Shown one piece after another: positions 34,228-44,265 of a stretch of 64,000 nt of DNA. The notes beneath the pieces are model-generated. The model saw only the letters and a list, made by a program, of their open reading frames with translations. It was not told the origin of the DNA and made no database searches. How positions within the stretch are numbered: position 1 is the first letter of the stretch; each line of letters begins with the position of its first letter. The translations under genes were made by a program, and so were the position numbers. Origin of the DNA: Branchiostoma floridae. Taxonomy: Eukaryota; Chordata; Leptocardii; Amphioxiformes; Branchiostomatidae. The stretch is taken from positions 34,944,547 through 35,008,546 of the forward strand of contig NC_049980.1 in assembly GCF_000003815.2 (NCBI RefSeq), given 5' to 3'.

Positions 34228-35983
34228 TCATGAGCAAAGGCAAAATACTGTTACAGTAGTACATCCTCTGATTGTTTGTTTGTTTGTTTGTTTGAAGCTT
34301 CATTCACTCATGAAAAGCCCAATTCGACCCGCTGACTGCATTCGATTGGAGTCATGAGGGAAGAGGGTCAGATAAAATACAACAAAAACAGATTGCACGA
34401 TGGCAGTTCTGATAAATCTGAGTCTGACATATATCCTCATAACGTGCTGTTGCTAGGATACTTCAATAGGACTGATTCTAATATTGTGATTTTATTCCGG
34501 CGAGTCGGAGTTGTTGAGAAGGAATGGCTTTTATATGTTGATTCTGTAAGCTTTGTTCATGTTCAGTTCTGTTCTCTCATCTCCATATGTACATTACTAT
34601 CATTAGGTGCCACAAATGATCTTCGTATGTTCATGATGCTCGCAAAAAGAGCCCATCCGCATGACTGTAAGACTCTACCAGGATTTACATGTAAGGTTGT
34701 CTAATTAGCAACCTGACGAACCATTTGCGACAGGAGTTATACGCTTGCTGTTCTCAGGGGCTTACTCGTTAATTAGACTCAGGCATGAGTTCTGAGTGGG
34801 AGATGGGCAGGCTTTAGAATAGAAGTAAGGGTTTCTTTGGGGTGCTTTACATCATCTTCCATGATAATTCAGTTAGACAATGGAGTGTGGTAAGGTAGTC
34901 TATATACATGCCCTGGTATATTCTAAATTTAGTAAATTGGCTGGTAGATTATGCGAGTCATGCTTGAATGTATTTCGTGATGTCACACATAATTTTATCA
35001 ATGATTATTGCTGTCATCGTAATTCCCCACATTTTCCCTATGCTATACATTATGTTACTTACATGTATTTTTGTCCCAGGAGAGACATAAGACCTGCTCT
35101 GACTTATCATTTTAGAGGCTTTTACACAAGGCCCGAATGTTACTGAATCTTGCAGTGAGACATGTCTTTTATAAGTAAAAGAAAGTCATCCCCTCCTCCA
35201 TTAGATAGGATTATGGACACTGTAGTTGGCTTTTATCAATGTGTAGGGAAAAGTCTTCTCTAAGCCAATATTCGTACTGGCTGTGATGTGTCAAGTATTG
35301 TCTGATCTGCCTGGGCAGATTTCCAGAAAGGTTGTTGGTTGGTTTTTATCTTAGGCCAAACCACTTTATTTCCTGGGTTCACAGAATTTTTGCATAAAGT
35401 AATACCAACTTGATAGATAAACTTTAGAACTAGAATAAAGTGTCCCATGATACACCCCAATGCTACCACCAGAGATACAAAGGCAAAATTGCCAGCTACT
35501 TACAATTGCCAGTTATAAATTTGGACTTAAGAGTAATAAGTAAAATTGTAGCCACTACCATCAAGACAACAACTTTCTTCAACTGTTCGTGCTATTACTA
35601 GTATTAAGAATATTGTATTAAGTATTTTGGGGTTGGTTCACATCCTGAAAGGTACAACCCCTTTTCCTTTATATATATTCAGAAAAAGGCAGCAGTAACT
35701 CTAGATCTAAGAACCACAGTGTTAGATTGCTGCAGCCTTACCTTTATCGCGAGTAATCATAATGTTTACAATTTGCTCGCAGTCATACAAAGGATAAAGC
35801 TTGCTTCAGGATACAAACTTTTATCTGGATCGCTTCAGGTTATTCAGAATGTTTAAATTGGAAATGGAACTATGTTGTCAAGATTAGATGATATCACATT
35901 TTCACAAATTCTTCCTCAGTCTTGTAATTACCTTCCTACATTTCAGGAATTTCTATCTATTTCCTTGGGGCTGCTCCAATGTA
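34228..35983. other. Intronic sequence without supported genes
   Basis: A short (GTTT)n run lies near 34274. The 34354-34704 and 34880-35146 + frames have no recognised motif and no matching exon boundaries. At 35352-35400 there is a decayed piece of the GGCCACACCAATTTAATTTC element. Confidence 0.5.
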
Positions 35984-36303
35984 GGGCTCGAAATGTATTT
36001 TTGCCACTATCTAAGGGAGCAGGTATTATAGTCAGTATGACTGCCTGACCTAAACATTGAGGTGCACAGAAAACATTTTTGGTGCACAACATTAAGTAGA
36101 ATGTAAAAAAACAAACCTTTCAGAGCTGGAATATTAGATTCTATCACTTGAGACTTAACAAGACTGATATACATTAAGGTTTTCATCTGTTGCTGACACT
36201 TTTTATTTATCTATCTTGAATGCCAAGAATGTGCCATTGACTGCAACCTTCACATATCTAGATGCACCGGTGCACCCACAGTCACAAATCTGGTGCTCAG
36301 CCC
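35984..36303. repeat. Decayed CAGGGCTCGAAAT-family element
   Basis: TAGGGCTCGAAATGTATTTT marks the left end. The interior has GAGGTGCACAGAAAA, TGGTGCACAACATT and GATGCACCGGTGCACCCACA, as in the 63478 copy. The right terminus (near TGCTCAGCCCC) is too diverged to define a target duplication. Confidence 0.5.
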
Positions 36304-36495
36304 CAGTCCTGTGTGCCCAGCTGTGCAGACCCTGAGTGTCTCCAGCCCTGTGATGTGTTATGATTCACCTACCCCAGATGAAACTGTTCACCAGTGCAGT
36401 CAAGGTGCAGCACTAACCCCATCAATGGAGCATCAATGGGGCAAAATTGGATCTCAATGGGTCAATGATTTTAGAAATATCAGCCGTGTTTTCTG

Positions 36496-36700
36496 GCTGA
36501 TGTCCTGGCTTATTTAGAGTTTTGTGCCTGGTCGTTCCCTGTAAGTGAATCCTGGCTTATTCAGAGTTTTGTGCCTGGTTTTTACTGTGAGTGAATCCTG
36601 GCTTATTCAGAGTTTTGTGCCTGGTTTTTACTGTGAGTGAATCCTGGCCTATTTAGAGTTTTGTGCCTGGTTTTTACTGTAAGTGAATCCTGGCCCAGTT
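36496..36700. repeat. Tandem repeat of about 46 bp, 4-5 units
   Basis: Units read CCTGGCTTATTCAGAGTTTT, then GTGCCTGGTTTTTACTGTG, then AGTGAAT, fading into GAATCCCAGCCCAGTTYCTGC-type variants to about 36780. Confidence 0.85.
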
Positions 36701-36780
36701 TCTGCTGTTGTTCCCTGTAAGAATCAGAGCCCAGTTTCTGCTGTAAGTTGTTCCCTATGAGTGAATCCCAGCCCAGTTCC

Positions 36781-38570
36781 AGGCGTGGGAAGCGATGATT
36801 GATGGTTTGGGATGTGTGAAGCGCTGCGTATTGATTGGTGAGGGCCATGTGTCAGGCAGCGAACACCAGAGCCGGGCGAGCGTGCCCCGTACCGGAACGG
36901 CAACACTCTGTACCACATCACTGCTGCACCAGCCCTGTGGGGGGATGTGAGGATGGGGCGGCACTGTTGGCTACATGTGCCCCCAGTGTGCAGCTCTGCA
37001 TGTGGGTTTGTGGAGGACCTGTTGCCTGTTATAAGTTAAGGGAATGCTGGAATCAGATGGATGACTGATCTGAAGTGAACTGTTGGAATTGGAAGGATGC
37101 TGCTCCTAATGCGGTTACCTCACAGCTGGAGTTGAAACCCTGAAACATATACTTAACCTAAATATACCAGGCAGGATTGTACAGGATGGCTCACTGCAGC
37201 TCTGCTTGTGGATTTGGTACTGGAATCTGAACCTGTCTTAAGTTGGGCTGTTTGGAAGAGTGCCATCGAAACATACCAGGGGTTGGACATCAGCACTGTG
37301 AAGATCTGCTTGTGGATGTGATACACAGACAGTTGCAGTACTCTTGTTGTAACAGTAATGAAAGTTAGAAGGATGTTACTCCTGATGCTGTTGTGAAATG
37401 TACCATCGTATTACATGTACCATGCAGCAGAGGTGATATGTTCCTACATGTACTGGAGTGTTGAAACTTACATGTTCCTGCATGCCCATACCTGGATGTC
37501 GGAATCTACCTCCAAGTACCATGCATCTGTGGTGAAGTGTACATAGTACCTGGACAGTAGGGTTCCAGCCTGTAGTCCGGGTGCAGTGGTTAAGTGTAGG
37601 TGGTACCAGTACAGTCAGGGTACTGCCCAGCCTATGGTCGCAGCTGTGGTGAAGTGTACGTTACATGTTCCCATTGCCGTGAGGAGAATGGCCTTGTCGA
37701 TAGCATTGATCCGGCAGGTAGGTCCATCCAGAATTCTCATTCCCTCCGTGTCACATTCAGCATGTTGTGTGTGATTTTTATGGGCTGTTAAAACTGTAGA
37801 TCAATAATGATGGAGGTTTTCATTACTGTTGTTTTTGGTAGAAAATTCTTCAGGTTAGAATTTGAAGTCTGCAAAGTTTTTACTGAAGATTTAGGTCACC
37901 TGCAGTAACAGTGTAAATGACAGTGTTCGAAGGTTTATTAAGAATTAACAATGACTCAGATCAAAGACCTTGTCTCATCCAAATCATTTGTGGTTTGAGT
38001 TCTGGTTCACCATATATAGCTTTGTTATAGCTTTCCTGTGGTCCTAAATCAACATACATTATTAACTGGACAAAAACTACATGACAAATAGGAACAGGAC
38101 TTATACAGAGTATACAAGTGCAGAAAATTCACAGATGATAAAAGATGTTCTAGATAAGGTCTTTTTACAACGTTCTGTGTCCAGAAAGATGACCATTCTA
38201 TTGACATATTCAAAGATAATGGTTGGAGGGGATCAGACATGCTCCCTTCAGTTTTCCTGTAAGTGGCTTTTGTATGTTACTAATGGGAGGTAACACCAGT
38301 GGTGCGAGGTCTCAGTACATTTGGCAGATTCCTAGATTGAAAATAATTGGCAAGGAGGATTGTTTCCTTGCAAATTACACCCTTAGTCTGGAATATGCTC
38401 CTGAAATTGCCACAAATAATTTTTCTCCCATCCCACCAGCCCTGCAGAAGCATTACTGTGACTGTATTTTGCAGATGTCACCAGATCCAGATGTTCCCTT
38501 GTTTGATGAGTTTTTCCCTTTATAATCATAACACAATCAACTCCTAATCACAGCAGTTAATTTGTTACGA
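36781..38570. other. Intronic sequence without supported genes
   Basis: Several 60-100-codon frames exist (for example 38223-38525 on + and 36835-37068 on +), but none has a recognisable domain or phase-compatible splice sites for the MCTP gene. There is loose internal similarity of text such as GGAAGGATGCTGCTCCTAAT and AGAAGGATGTTACTCCTGAT at 37092 and 37370. Confidence 0.4.
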
Positions 38571-38699
38571 CCTACTGAAGCATGTGACCTCTCACCCACT
38601 GAAGCATGTGACCTGGTACCCAGTGAAGCATGTGACCTCTGACCCACTGAAGTGTGTGACCTCTGACCCACTGAAGTGTGTGACCTCTGAACCACTTAA
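38571..38699. repeat. 24-bp minisatellite (TGAAGYRTGTGACCTCTGACCCAC), about 5 units, split by an insertion
   Basis: Units repeat to the TTAA at 38696-38699. The array picks up again after the inserted element at 39213 (TTAAGTGTGTGACCTCTGAC). Confidence 0.9.
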
Positions 38700-39212
38700 A
38701 GGGGCATTCCACTCCACACGGGAGTGTTATTTTCCGATAGATATTCATTTTAGGAAGTGATAACTGCATACTACTTCACATTATACGATAAAGTACCCAG
38801 TTGCTCCACATGCCTCAAAAGCATTCAGTCTTCTACTAAACTCCCCATGTACCCTCTAATTGAATTAATCCTATGGCTGAATACAATGCAGAACTTTTAG
38901 GTAAGGTTACCAAACTAATTTCAGGTTCGCTAAGAAATTTCGTCTTGTTCTTGTATTCTTTGCTATCTTATGAGCAAGTTGCCTTCTCGGTGTGCTCAGC
39001 GTACCTCATTTTTTCGAAAATATGTACGATAAACGAAGTGTCTATGCGTATAGTGAATGCATGGGTAGGGTCTGCATGGGTTTAGTGAGTGTCATTATTG
39101 TTTTATAAAACACACATTACGTAATTCATCCCAAGGTGATTCGGCTGATTATGTATTCATTGACACATTATTTATTGGAAAAAAAGACTCCCTTCTGGAG
39201 TGGAATGCCCCT
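38700..39212. mobile_element. 513-bp element with TTAA target duplication, inside a minisatellite
   Basis: Ends are AGGGGCATTCCACTCCA at left and TGGAGTGGAATGCCCCT at right, with the inverted repeat continuing to about 38 bp. TTAA flanks it at 38696-38699 and 39213-39216. TTAA duplication is typical of piggyBac and Kolobok. The internal frame 38873-39085 has no transposase motif, so the copy is non-autonomous. Confidence 0.85.
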
Positions 39213-39239
39213 TTAAGTGTGTGACCTCTGACCTCTCAG

Positions 39240-40690
39240 TTATATTGGGCATTGCCACATGAAAATTCTTGGTCAGAATTAAGTACTGTCACTAGATTTT
39301 TGAGTGAGATGATGTTGACATGTTTCTGCCGTAACAACCATGGTGTGAGAATATCCAATGTAATTGAAGGTCATCAACAATCAATATTTTTGCCTGTTAT
39401 TTGATTTGGTCTGTGCAGAATCCAGGATGTGCCGATGACAGCGACATTAGGTCAGGGTCTGTGATGTTTTATTCATAGCTGCAGTAAATAGAGTCAATGC
39501 ATCATAATAAGGTGTAAGGTAATGAATCATAGAACCGGGGAAATGAGATGGTCACAACGAACATGCAGTGCTTGGATGTAAGTTATTTAGATTCACATAA
39601 AAAGTTATCTAATCTTTCGTGCATCAGCCTTTTAATGTTTAGGTATGCCTTCTTACAAAATACCCTATAACTGTATTGTATCAACCTACATTATGTAGTA
39701 TGCAAATAATCTCTAAATTTTCTTTTACGTTTAATTTCAATTTGTTACTTTCCTTACATATGTAAGGATTTTATTTGTTATGTTTTATAGTAGGTGTACA
39801 CAGTCCTAACATAGTGCTGATGAGCAAAAATCTGTTTGAGTCTTTTTTGAGGGAAAGTGTGTGTTCAAGTTATCACTGAATATTTACTGTAATATTAGAC
39901 ACTCAAACAAGCTCCCTGATGTTATCTTGTTTAGCATCTATTGTTCCCGTCAGGGGAATGTGCTTGTACAATCCTGTATTGTGAGGATTTCCAGCCAAAA
40001 TGCTTGAGTGGGTAATATACTGTAATTCACTTTGTCTTCATGGTACCAAACTTTCACGGTCTGAGAAAATTTAACTTGTTCTCGGAACTAAATGTTCACT
40101 ATTGCAGCAAGTGCACATAAAAAAAGGCTGTGAATTATTTTTTATTAGTAATGATAAGTTCACGTTACAGTGAACATAACAGTACATTGAAAAAATCAGG
40201 AATTACAGTATACATTTGTATGGTAATGTGCATTCACTGTGACTGACAGGAGTTCCAGCCGAGTATGTATATATATGGTAATGTAACATTCACTTATGGA
40301 TTGCACCAATTTGAGATGTACATATTGTCAGGTGTGCGGACCTCCCAACCATGCTATTAGTCCTTATGTAAGCTTCAGAAATACTTGCAAATTTCTGTTT
40401 GGTGCCGAGAAGTCTGGCTTTAGCAAGGTCACCTGTAGCCGACTGTGCCTCTTCAACGGCTATGACTGTATAATTAATTATATTATAATCTGTGGTTACT
40501 GAAGCGTCTCCAATTGCTAATGTGGCCTGGGACTTGTTGGGTGCTTGGAAAATGATACACAGCTTTTAAGGCTTGCGTCTGAAAGATCAATGGCTTTCTT
40601 AATTGTTAGTTTGACAGGTTGCACAATTAATGCTGCTTATTTCAAGGAATAAGTAGAACAGCGGGGCTCAAGCGCCCTCAACGACTAGGC
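39240..40690. other. Intronic sequence without supported genes
   Basis: AT-rich, with no long frames. A faint inverted structure near 40040-40240 (GTGAACATAAC, GTTCACTATT) may be an old MITE, but no termini could be set. Confidence 0.5.
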
Positions 40691-40700
40691 AAACTGGTCA

Positions 40701-40785
40701 GGGCCTTTTGGCTTAGTGGTTATGTGGTTAGTGATGTGGGTTGTGAACTGGCAGGCCCGGGTTTGATTCCCGGGATCCGGGGGAC
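40701..40785 (+). repeat. tRNA-derived SINE head (or tRNA pseudogene)
   Basis: A box-A-like TGGCTTAGTGGT (40709-40720) and a box-B-like GGGTTTGATTCC (40759-40770) are spaced as in RNA polymerase III type 2 promoters. The T-arm pairs (CCCGG with CCGGG around TTTGAT). No clean acceptor stem or anticodon arm is seen, so a functional tRNA is unlikely; a SINE head is the better reading. Confidence 0.5.
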
Positions 40786-41018
40786 TGTTTCTACTCGTCT
40801 CTTCTGTGTTTCACTACGGTAACTGTAGTTCCCATACCAGGGATTGCATCTAAAGATCAATGACTTGCTTAAGTATTGGACAGTTCGTTATTGGCTGCAC
40901 AAGTAATGTTTGTTTCAAGGACAGTTTCAACACAGTTGCGACACCTTCGAGTTTACTGAACTGGGCTGTCTATGCTCTAAGAATCTGGTCCTGAGAGCAC
41001 GGCGTTGTTTTATTTGTA

Positions 41019-41478
41019 AATGTCTGTTGCAGACGGACAGCACACCCACGGCGCGGAGGGGATAGTGTTAGGTTTATCGTTAATTGATAACTGATTGTGT
41101 TATGGATGTATTACACTCCTTTACGTTTGGGACCGCATTGTAAATATGTGCATAAAGCTGTCTGTATATACATTATGTAAATACTTTTCGTTTTGTGACC
41201 GCATCTGAACTGTGAGCAGCGACACCTGTCCTGCAGTACAATGTGAACCAGTCAGAATTGCCCTGAAGAAGGTGACAGACGGTCACCGAAACGTCGGTGA
41301 GAATAAAGCACTGGTTGTGAATTCTGATAGGTTTGTTTATCGTGTTTTGTTTATTTGTTTATTGTTTTTTTCAGACGGACAGCATACCCAGACCCACGGC
41401 GTGGGGGGGGGGATTTAGTGTCAGGTTTGTGTGCTGTTTGTATGTTATGTTTATTTGTTTGTTTATCCTGTGTTGCAG
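41019..41478 (+). repeat. Upstream copies of the exon 2 acceptor (3 copies including the real one)
   Basis: GTTGCAG|ACGGACAGCACACCC ends its acceptor at 41032, TTTTTCAG|ACGGACAGCATACCC at 41374, and the real one at 41478. Each copy carries about 30 exon bases (to CACGGCGYGG) before turning into intron-like GTTAGGTTT or GTCAGGTTT text. A foreign insert (about 41090-41340), including a hammerhead-like motif, separates the first two copies. Confidence 0.85.
41261..41310 (+). ncRNA. Hammerhead-ribozyme-like motif within the exon 2 acceptor array
   Basis: In order: TTGCC, CTGAAGA (41263-41269), A, GGTGAC, loop AGACG, GTCACC, GAAAC (41288-41292), GTC, GGTGA. Stem II is a perfect 6-bp helix, and stem I can form from TTGCC and GGTGA with two wobbles. 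CUGAAGA fits the CUGANGA consensus. Such motifs are common in Penelope-like retroelement ends. Cleavage activity is not shown. Confidence 0.4.
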
Positions 41479-41590
41479 ACGGACAGCATACCCAGACCCA
41501 CGGCACGGAGCGTCAGACATCAGTACGACTTCTTCACTCTGGACGTTACGCTGAAGGAGGGCAGGAGACTCGCTATCAGAGACAAATGTG
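41479..41590 (+). CDS. MCTP: MCTP exon 2: start of the first C2 domain, phase 0 to 1
   Basis: The 112-nt exon lies between TGTGTTGCAG and the donor GTG|GTGAGTAA. It encodes TDSIPRPTARSV, then HQYDFFTLDVTLKEGRRLAI, then RDKCG with the last codon split after its first base. The FTLDVTLKEGRRLAIRD pattern is beta strand 1 and calcium-binding loop 1 of the first C2 domain of MCTP proteins, which are ER-anchored, calcium-binding membrane proteins with three C2 domains and two C-terminal transmembrane helices. The Asp of RDKCG is a loop-1 calcium ligand. The phase (1) fits the exon at 42801 exactly, rebuilding the conserved RDKCGTSDPYVKF. Both borders are tandemly copied in the adjoining introns. 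Confidence 0.9.
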
Positions 41591-42115
41591 GTGAGTAAAC
41601 AAACAAACAAACAAACAAACAAGCAAACAAACGTACATCTGGGCAGGAGACTCACTGTCAGAGACAAATGTGGTGAGTAAACAAACAAACAAACAAACAA
41701 GCAAACAAACAACCGTACGACCGTACATCTGGGCAGGAGACTTACTATCTAGAGACAAATGTGGTGAGTAAACAAACAAACAAACAAACAAGCAAACGTA
41801 CATCTGTGCAGGAGACTCGCTATCAGAGACAAATGTGGTGAGTAAACAAACAAACAAACAAGCAAACAAACAAAGTAACAACCTTTCATCTGGGCAGGAG
41901 ACTCACTATCAGAGACAAATGTGGTGGGTTCTGTACTGTCACTGTTTACCTCTACAGGTAAAGGTTTTACACATCCGTAATATTTACATCTGGGCAGGAA
42001 ACTAGTTATCAGAGACAAATGTGGTGAGTGATTTCTGTAGTCACCTTTTCACTTCTACTGTACAGTATAGACATCTGTAATGTGTACATCCGAGCAGGAG
42101 ACTCACCACCAAGAT
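41565..42115 (+). repeat. Tandem array of exon 2 donor copies with (AAAC)n spacers
   Basis: The last 26-34 bases of exon 2 plus its donor (GAGACTCGCTATCAGAGACA, then AATGTG|GTGAGT) recur with donors after 41590 (real), 41672, 41763, 41837, 41923 (GTGGGT) and 42023. A seventh, donor-less remnant lies at about 42090-42110. Unit lengths are 74-100 bp, most of the variation being in the AAAC repeat. Each copy is also preceded by CATCTGGGCAG, so each looks like a 26-nt pseudo-exon with both splice signals. Minus-strand frames rich in Phe-Val-Cys-Leu are products of the AAAC repeat. Confidence 0.9.
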
Positions 42116-42800
42116 TTTTTTGTGGGTTTAGTTTTTTCAATTCAACAAACAAATATCAATTCCAGGATTCAGGGAGATGCGAAGAACACAGTTTCTGTAC
42201 TTGTCCCATGTAATGTAATCTGATATCCACATCCTGCTGCACCCCCCTCCCACCCCTTCTCTTTCCAGGGTCACAAAGGTCGCAAGACTGGGTCATCAAT
42301 CTGATGACCTCAGCACTGCGGAATCTGCTTTCTGTGACTTTGGCTGCACATTTTCACATGAGATACATCAATTGAGCTGTTAAACGTGTACAAATTTGAT
42401 AAAACACTGTGCCCCAAAATAGATTGCTGATATAACAAATTCCCCTGCTGTTGGGCAAGTCACACCAGCGGCCGTTTGGTAGAAACTTTCGTCTGTGAAA
42501 CAGATTCTCTAACATTAGAAAGATAATGCCTATCTCTCCAATGATCCATCTGTGAGCACACTTAGATATAGATTTAATTATGCCTTTATGAATTAGCCCA
42601 TTGGCCTTCATGTAGGAACTATTACTGGTATTACTTCCCTCATGTCTTTGAGACACACCTACAAAATAAACATTACTTTTTACACATGACCGTGCACTAC
42701 TCGCACCACTCATGAATTATTTAGCTCAGACCAGATTGATTGTAACGTTAGTAGATCTGAGTAAACGATGGTCACCATTCTGACCTCTGACCCCTCCCAG
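42116..42800. other. Intronic sequence before exon 3
   Basis: No repeats or frames worth annotation; a short pyrimidine tract and CCTCCCAG acceptor precede exon 3. The minus frame at 42354-42713 shows no motif. Confidence 0.6.
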
Positions 42801-43023
42801 GAACCAGCGACCCTTATGTGAAGTTCAAGTACGACGGGAAGCAGGTCTACAAGAGCAGGATCGTGTACAAGAACCTGAACCCTCGCTGGGACGAGACGTT
42901 CTCCCTCCCCGTGGACGACGTGACCAAGCCGCTCGTGGTGAAGGTGTTCGATTACGACAGGGGGCTGCAGGATGACCCCATGGGTCATGCCTACATCGAC
43001 CTGGCGTCGCTGCTGATCGACAG
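42801..43023 (+). CDS. MCTP: MCTP exon 3: core of the first C2 domain, phase 1 to 2
   Basis: A 223-nt exon between CCCCTCCCAG and GACAG|GTGGGT. It encodes GTSDPYVKFKYDGKQVYKSR, then IVYKNLNPRWDETFSLPVDD, VTKPLVVKVFDYDRG and LQDDPMGHAYIDLASLLIDR. This is textbook MCTP C2: SDPYVKF (second loop-1 Asp), KNLNPRWDE, and the loop-3 acidic cluster VFDYDRGLQDD whose Asp residues bind calcium. With exon 2 it supplies the aspartates expected for a calcium-dependent C2. Base composition is markedly GC-richer than the surrounding intron, as expected for a conserved coding exon. The upstream border is single-copy, while the donor edge is followed by a short duplication. Confidence 0.97.
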
Positions 43024-43052
43024 GTGGGTTTGACAGGTGGTTTGATTGACAG
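43019..43052 (+). repeat. Short tandem duplication of the exon 3 donor edge
   Basis: GACAGGTGGGTTT, GACAGGTGGTTTGATT and GACAGG follow each other, so the last five exon bases and the donor are present twice and the exon bases a third time. Using the second donor would add about 13 bases and shift the frame. Confidence 0.7.
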
Positions 43053-43144
43053 GCTTGATTGAGCTTTAGGATTAGAGTTGGGTGAGGTAGATGTTACACA
43101 GAGTTAGAGGGTTAGTGTTGGGTTAGGTACTTGTTATACAGATT

Positions 43145-44265
43145 GTTTTTATGTTTTCTGCAGGAAAGAGGAGTTCAAAGTTGAGCTTGAGGACCCACAT
43201 GTTGTTTTTGTGTTCACTACAGGAAAGAAGAGTTTAAAGTTGAGCTTGAGGACCCACATGTTGTTTGTGTGTTTACTACAGGAAAGAAGAGTTTAAAGTT
43301 GAGCTTGAGGACCCACATGTTGTTTTTGTGTTTCACAGGAAAGAAGAGTTTAAAGTTGAGCTTGAGGACCCACATGTTGTTTTTGTGTTTTCTGTAGGAA
43401 AGAAGAGTTTAAAGTTGAGCTTGAGGACCCACATGTTGTTTGTGTGTTTACTACAGGAAAGAAGAGTTTAAAGTTGAGCTTGAGGACCCACATGTTGTTT
43501 TTGTGTTTTCTACAGGAAAGAAGAGTTTAAAGTTGAGCTTGAGGACCCACATGTTGTTTTTGTGTTTCACAGGAAAGAGGAGTTTAAAGTTGAGCTTGAG
43601 GACCCACATGTTGTTTTTGTGTTTCACAGGAAAGAAGAGTTTAAAGTTGAGCTTGAGGACCCACATGTTGTTTATGTGTTTACTGCAGGAAAGAGGAGTT
43701 TAAAGTTGAGCTTGAGGACCCACATGTTGTTTTTGTGTTTCACAGGAAAGAGGAGTTCAAAGTTGAGCTTGAGGACCCACATGTTGTTTTTGTGTTTTCT
43801 GCAGGAAAGAAGAGTTTAAAGTTGAGCTTGAGGACCCACATGTTGTTTTTGTGTTTTCTGCAGGAAAGAAGAGTTTAAAGTTGAGCTTGAGGACCCACAT
43901 GTTGTTGTGTGGTTCACAGGAAAGAAGAGTTTAAAGTTGAGCTTGAGGACCCACATGTTGTTTTTGTTTACCACAGGAAAGAAGAGTTTAAAGTTGAGCT
44001 TGAGGACCCTCATGTTGTTTTTGTGTTTTCTGTAGGAAAGAAGAGTTTAAAGTTGAGCTTGAGGACCCACATGTTGTTTTTGTTTACCACAGGAAAGAAG
44101 AGTTTAAAGTTGAGCTTGAGGACCCTCATGTTGTTTTTGTGTTTTCTGTAGGAAAGAAGAGTTTAAAGTTGAGCTTGAGGACCCACATGTTGTTTTTGTG
44201 TTTCACAGGAAAGAAGAGTTTAAAGTTGACCTTGAGGACCCACATGTTGTTTTTGTGTTTCACAG
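43145..44265 (+). repeat. Array of 20 exon 4 acceptor copies (57-59-bp units)
   Basis: Each unit is about 17-19 bases of intron tail (TTTTTGTGTTTYCACAG and variants) plus the first 40 bases of exon 4 (GAAAGAAGAGTTTAAAGTTG, then AGCTTGAGGACCCACATGTT). Exon-like starts fall at 43164, 43223, 43282, 43339, 43398, 43457, 43516, 43573, 43630, 43689, 43746, 43805, 43864, 43920, 43977, 44036, 44093, 44152, 44209 and 44266 (real). Every copy retains AG. Tails come in types (CTACAG, TTCACAG, CTGCAG, CTGTAG, TACCACAG). The last two copies share GTTGACC in place of GTTGAGC. Copies at 44152 and 44209 are in frame with the real exon (57-bp steps), each adding 19 residues if used. Confidence 0.95.

Noticed and set aside
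37586-37791. Cys/His-containing frame (GEVYVTCSHCREENGLV) followed by GGCAG|GTAGGT as a possible exon
   Set aside because: No phase-compatible acceptor or homologous family could be named; the surrounding text is loosely repetitive.
41371-42018. Minus-strand frames rich in Phe-Val-Cys-Leu
   Set aside because: They are translations of the (AAAC)n spacers and copied donor units of exon 2; no signal or membrane protein gene is implied.
43265-44151. Open frames with repeated KEEFKVELEDPHVV in the exon 4 array, taken as a repeated-domain protein
   Set aside because: The units alternate between 57 and 59 bp, so the frame is broken repeatedly, and each unit contains an intron tail with splice AG. 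They are copied exon edges, not coding repeats; only the last two copies could be in-frame insertions.
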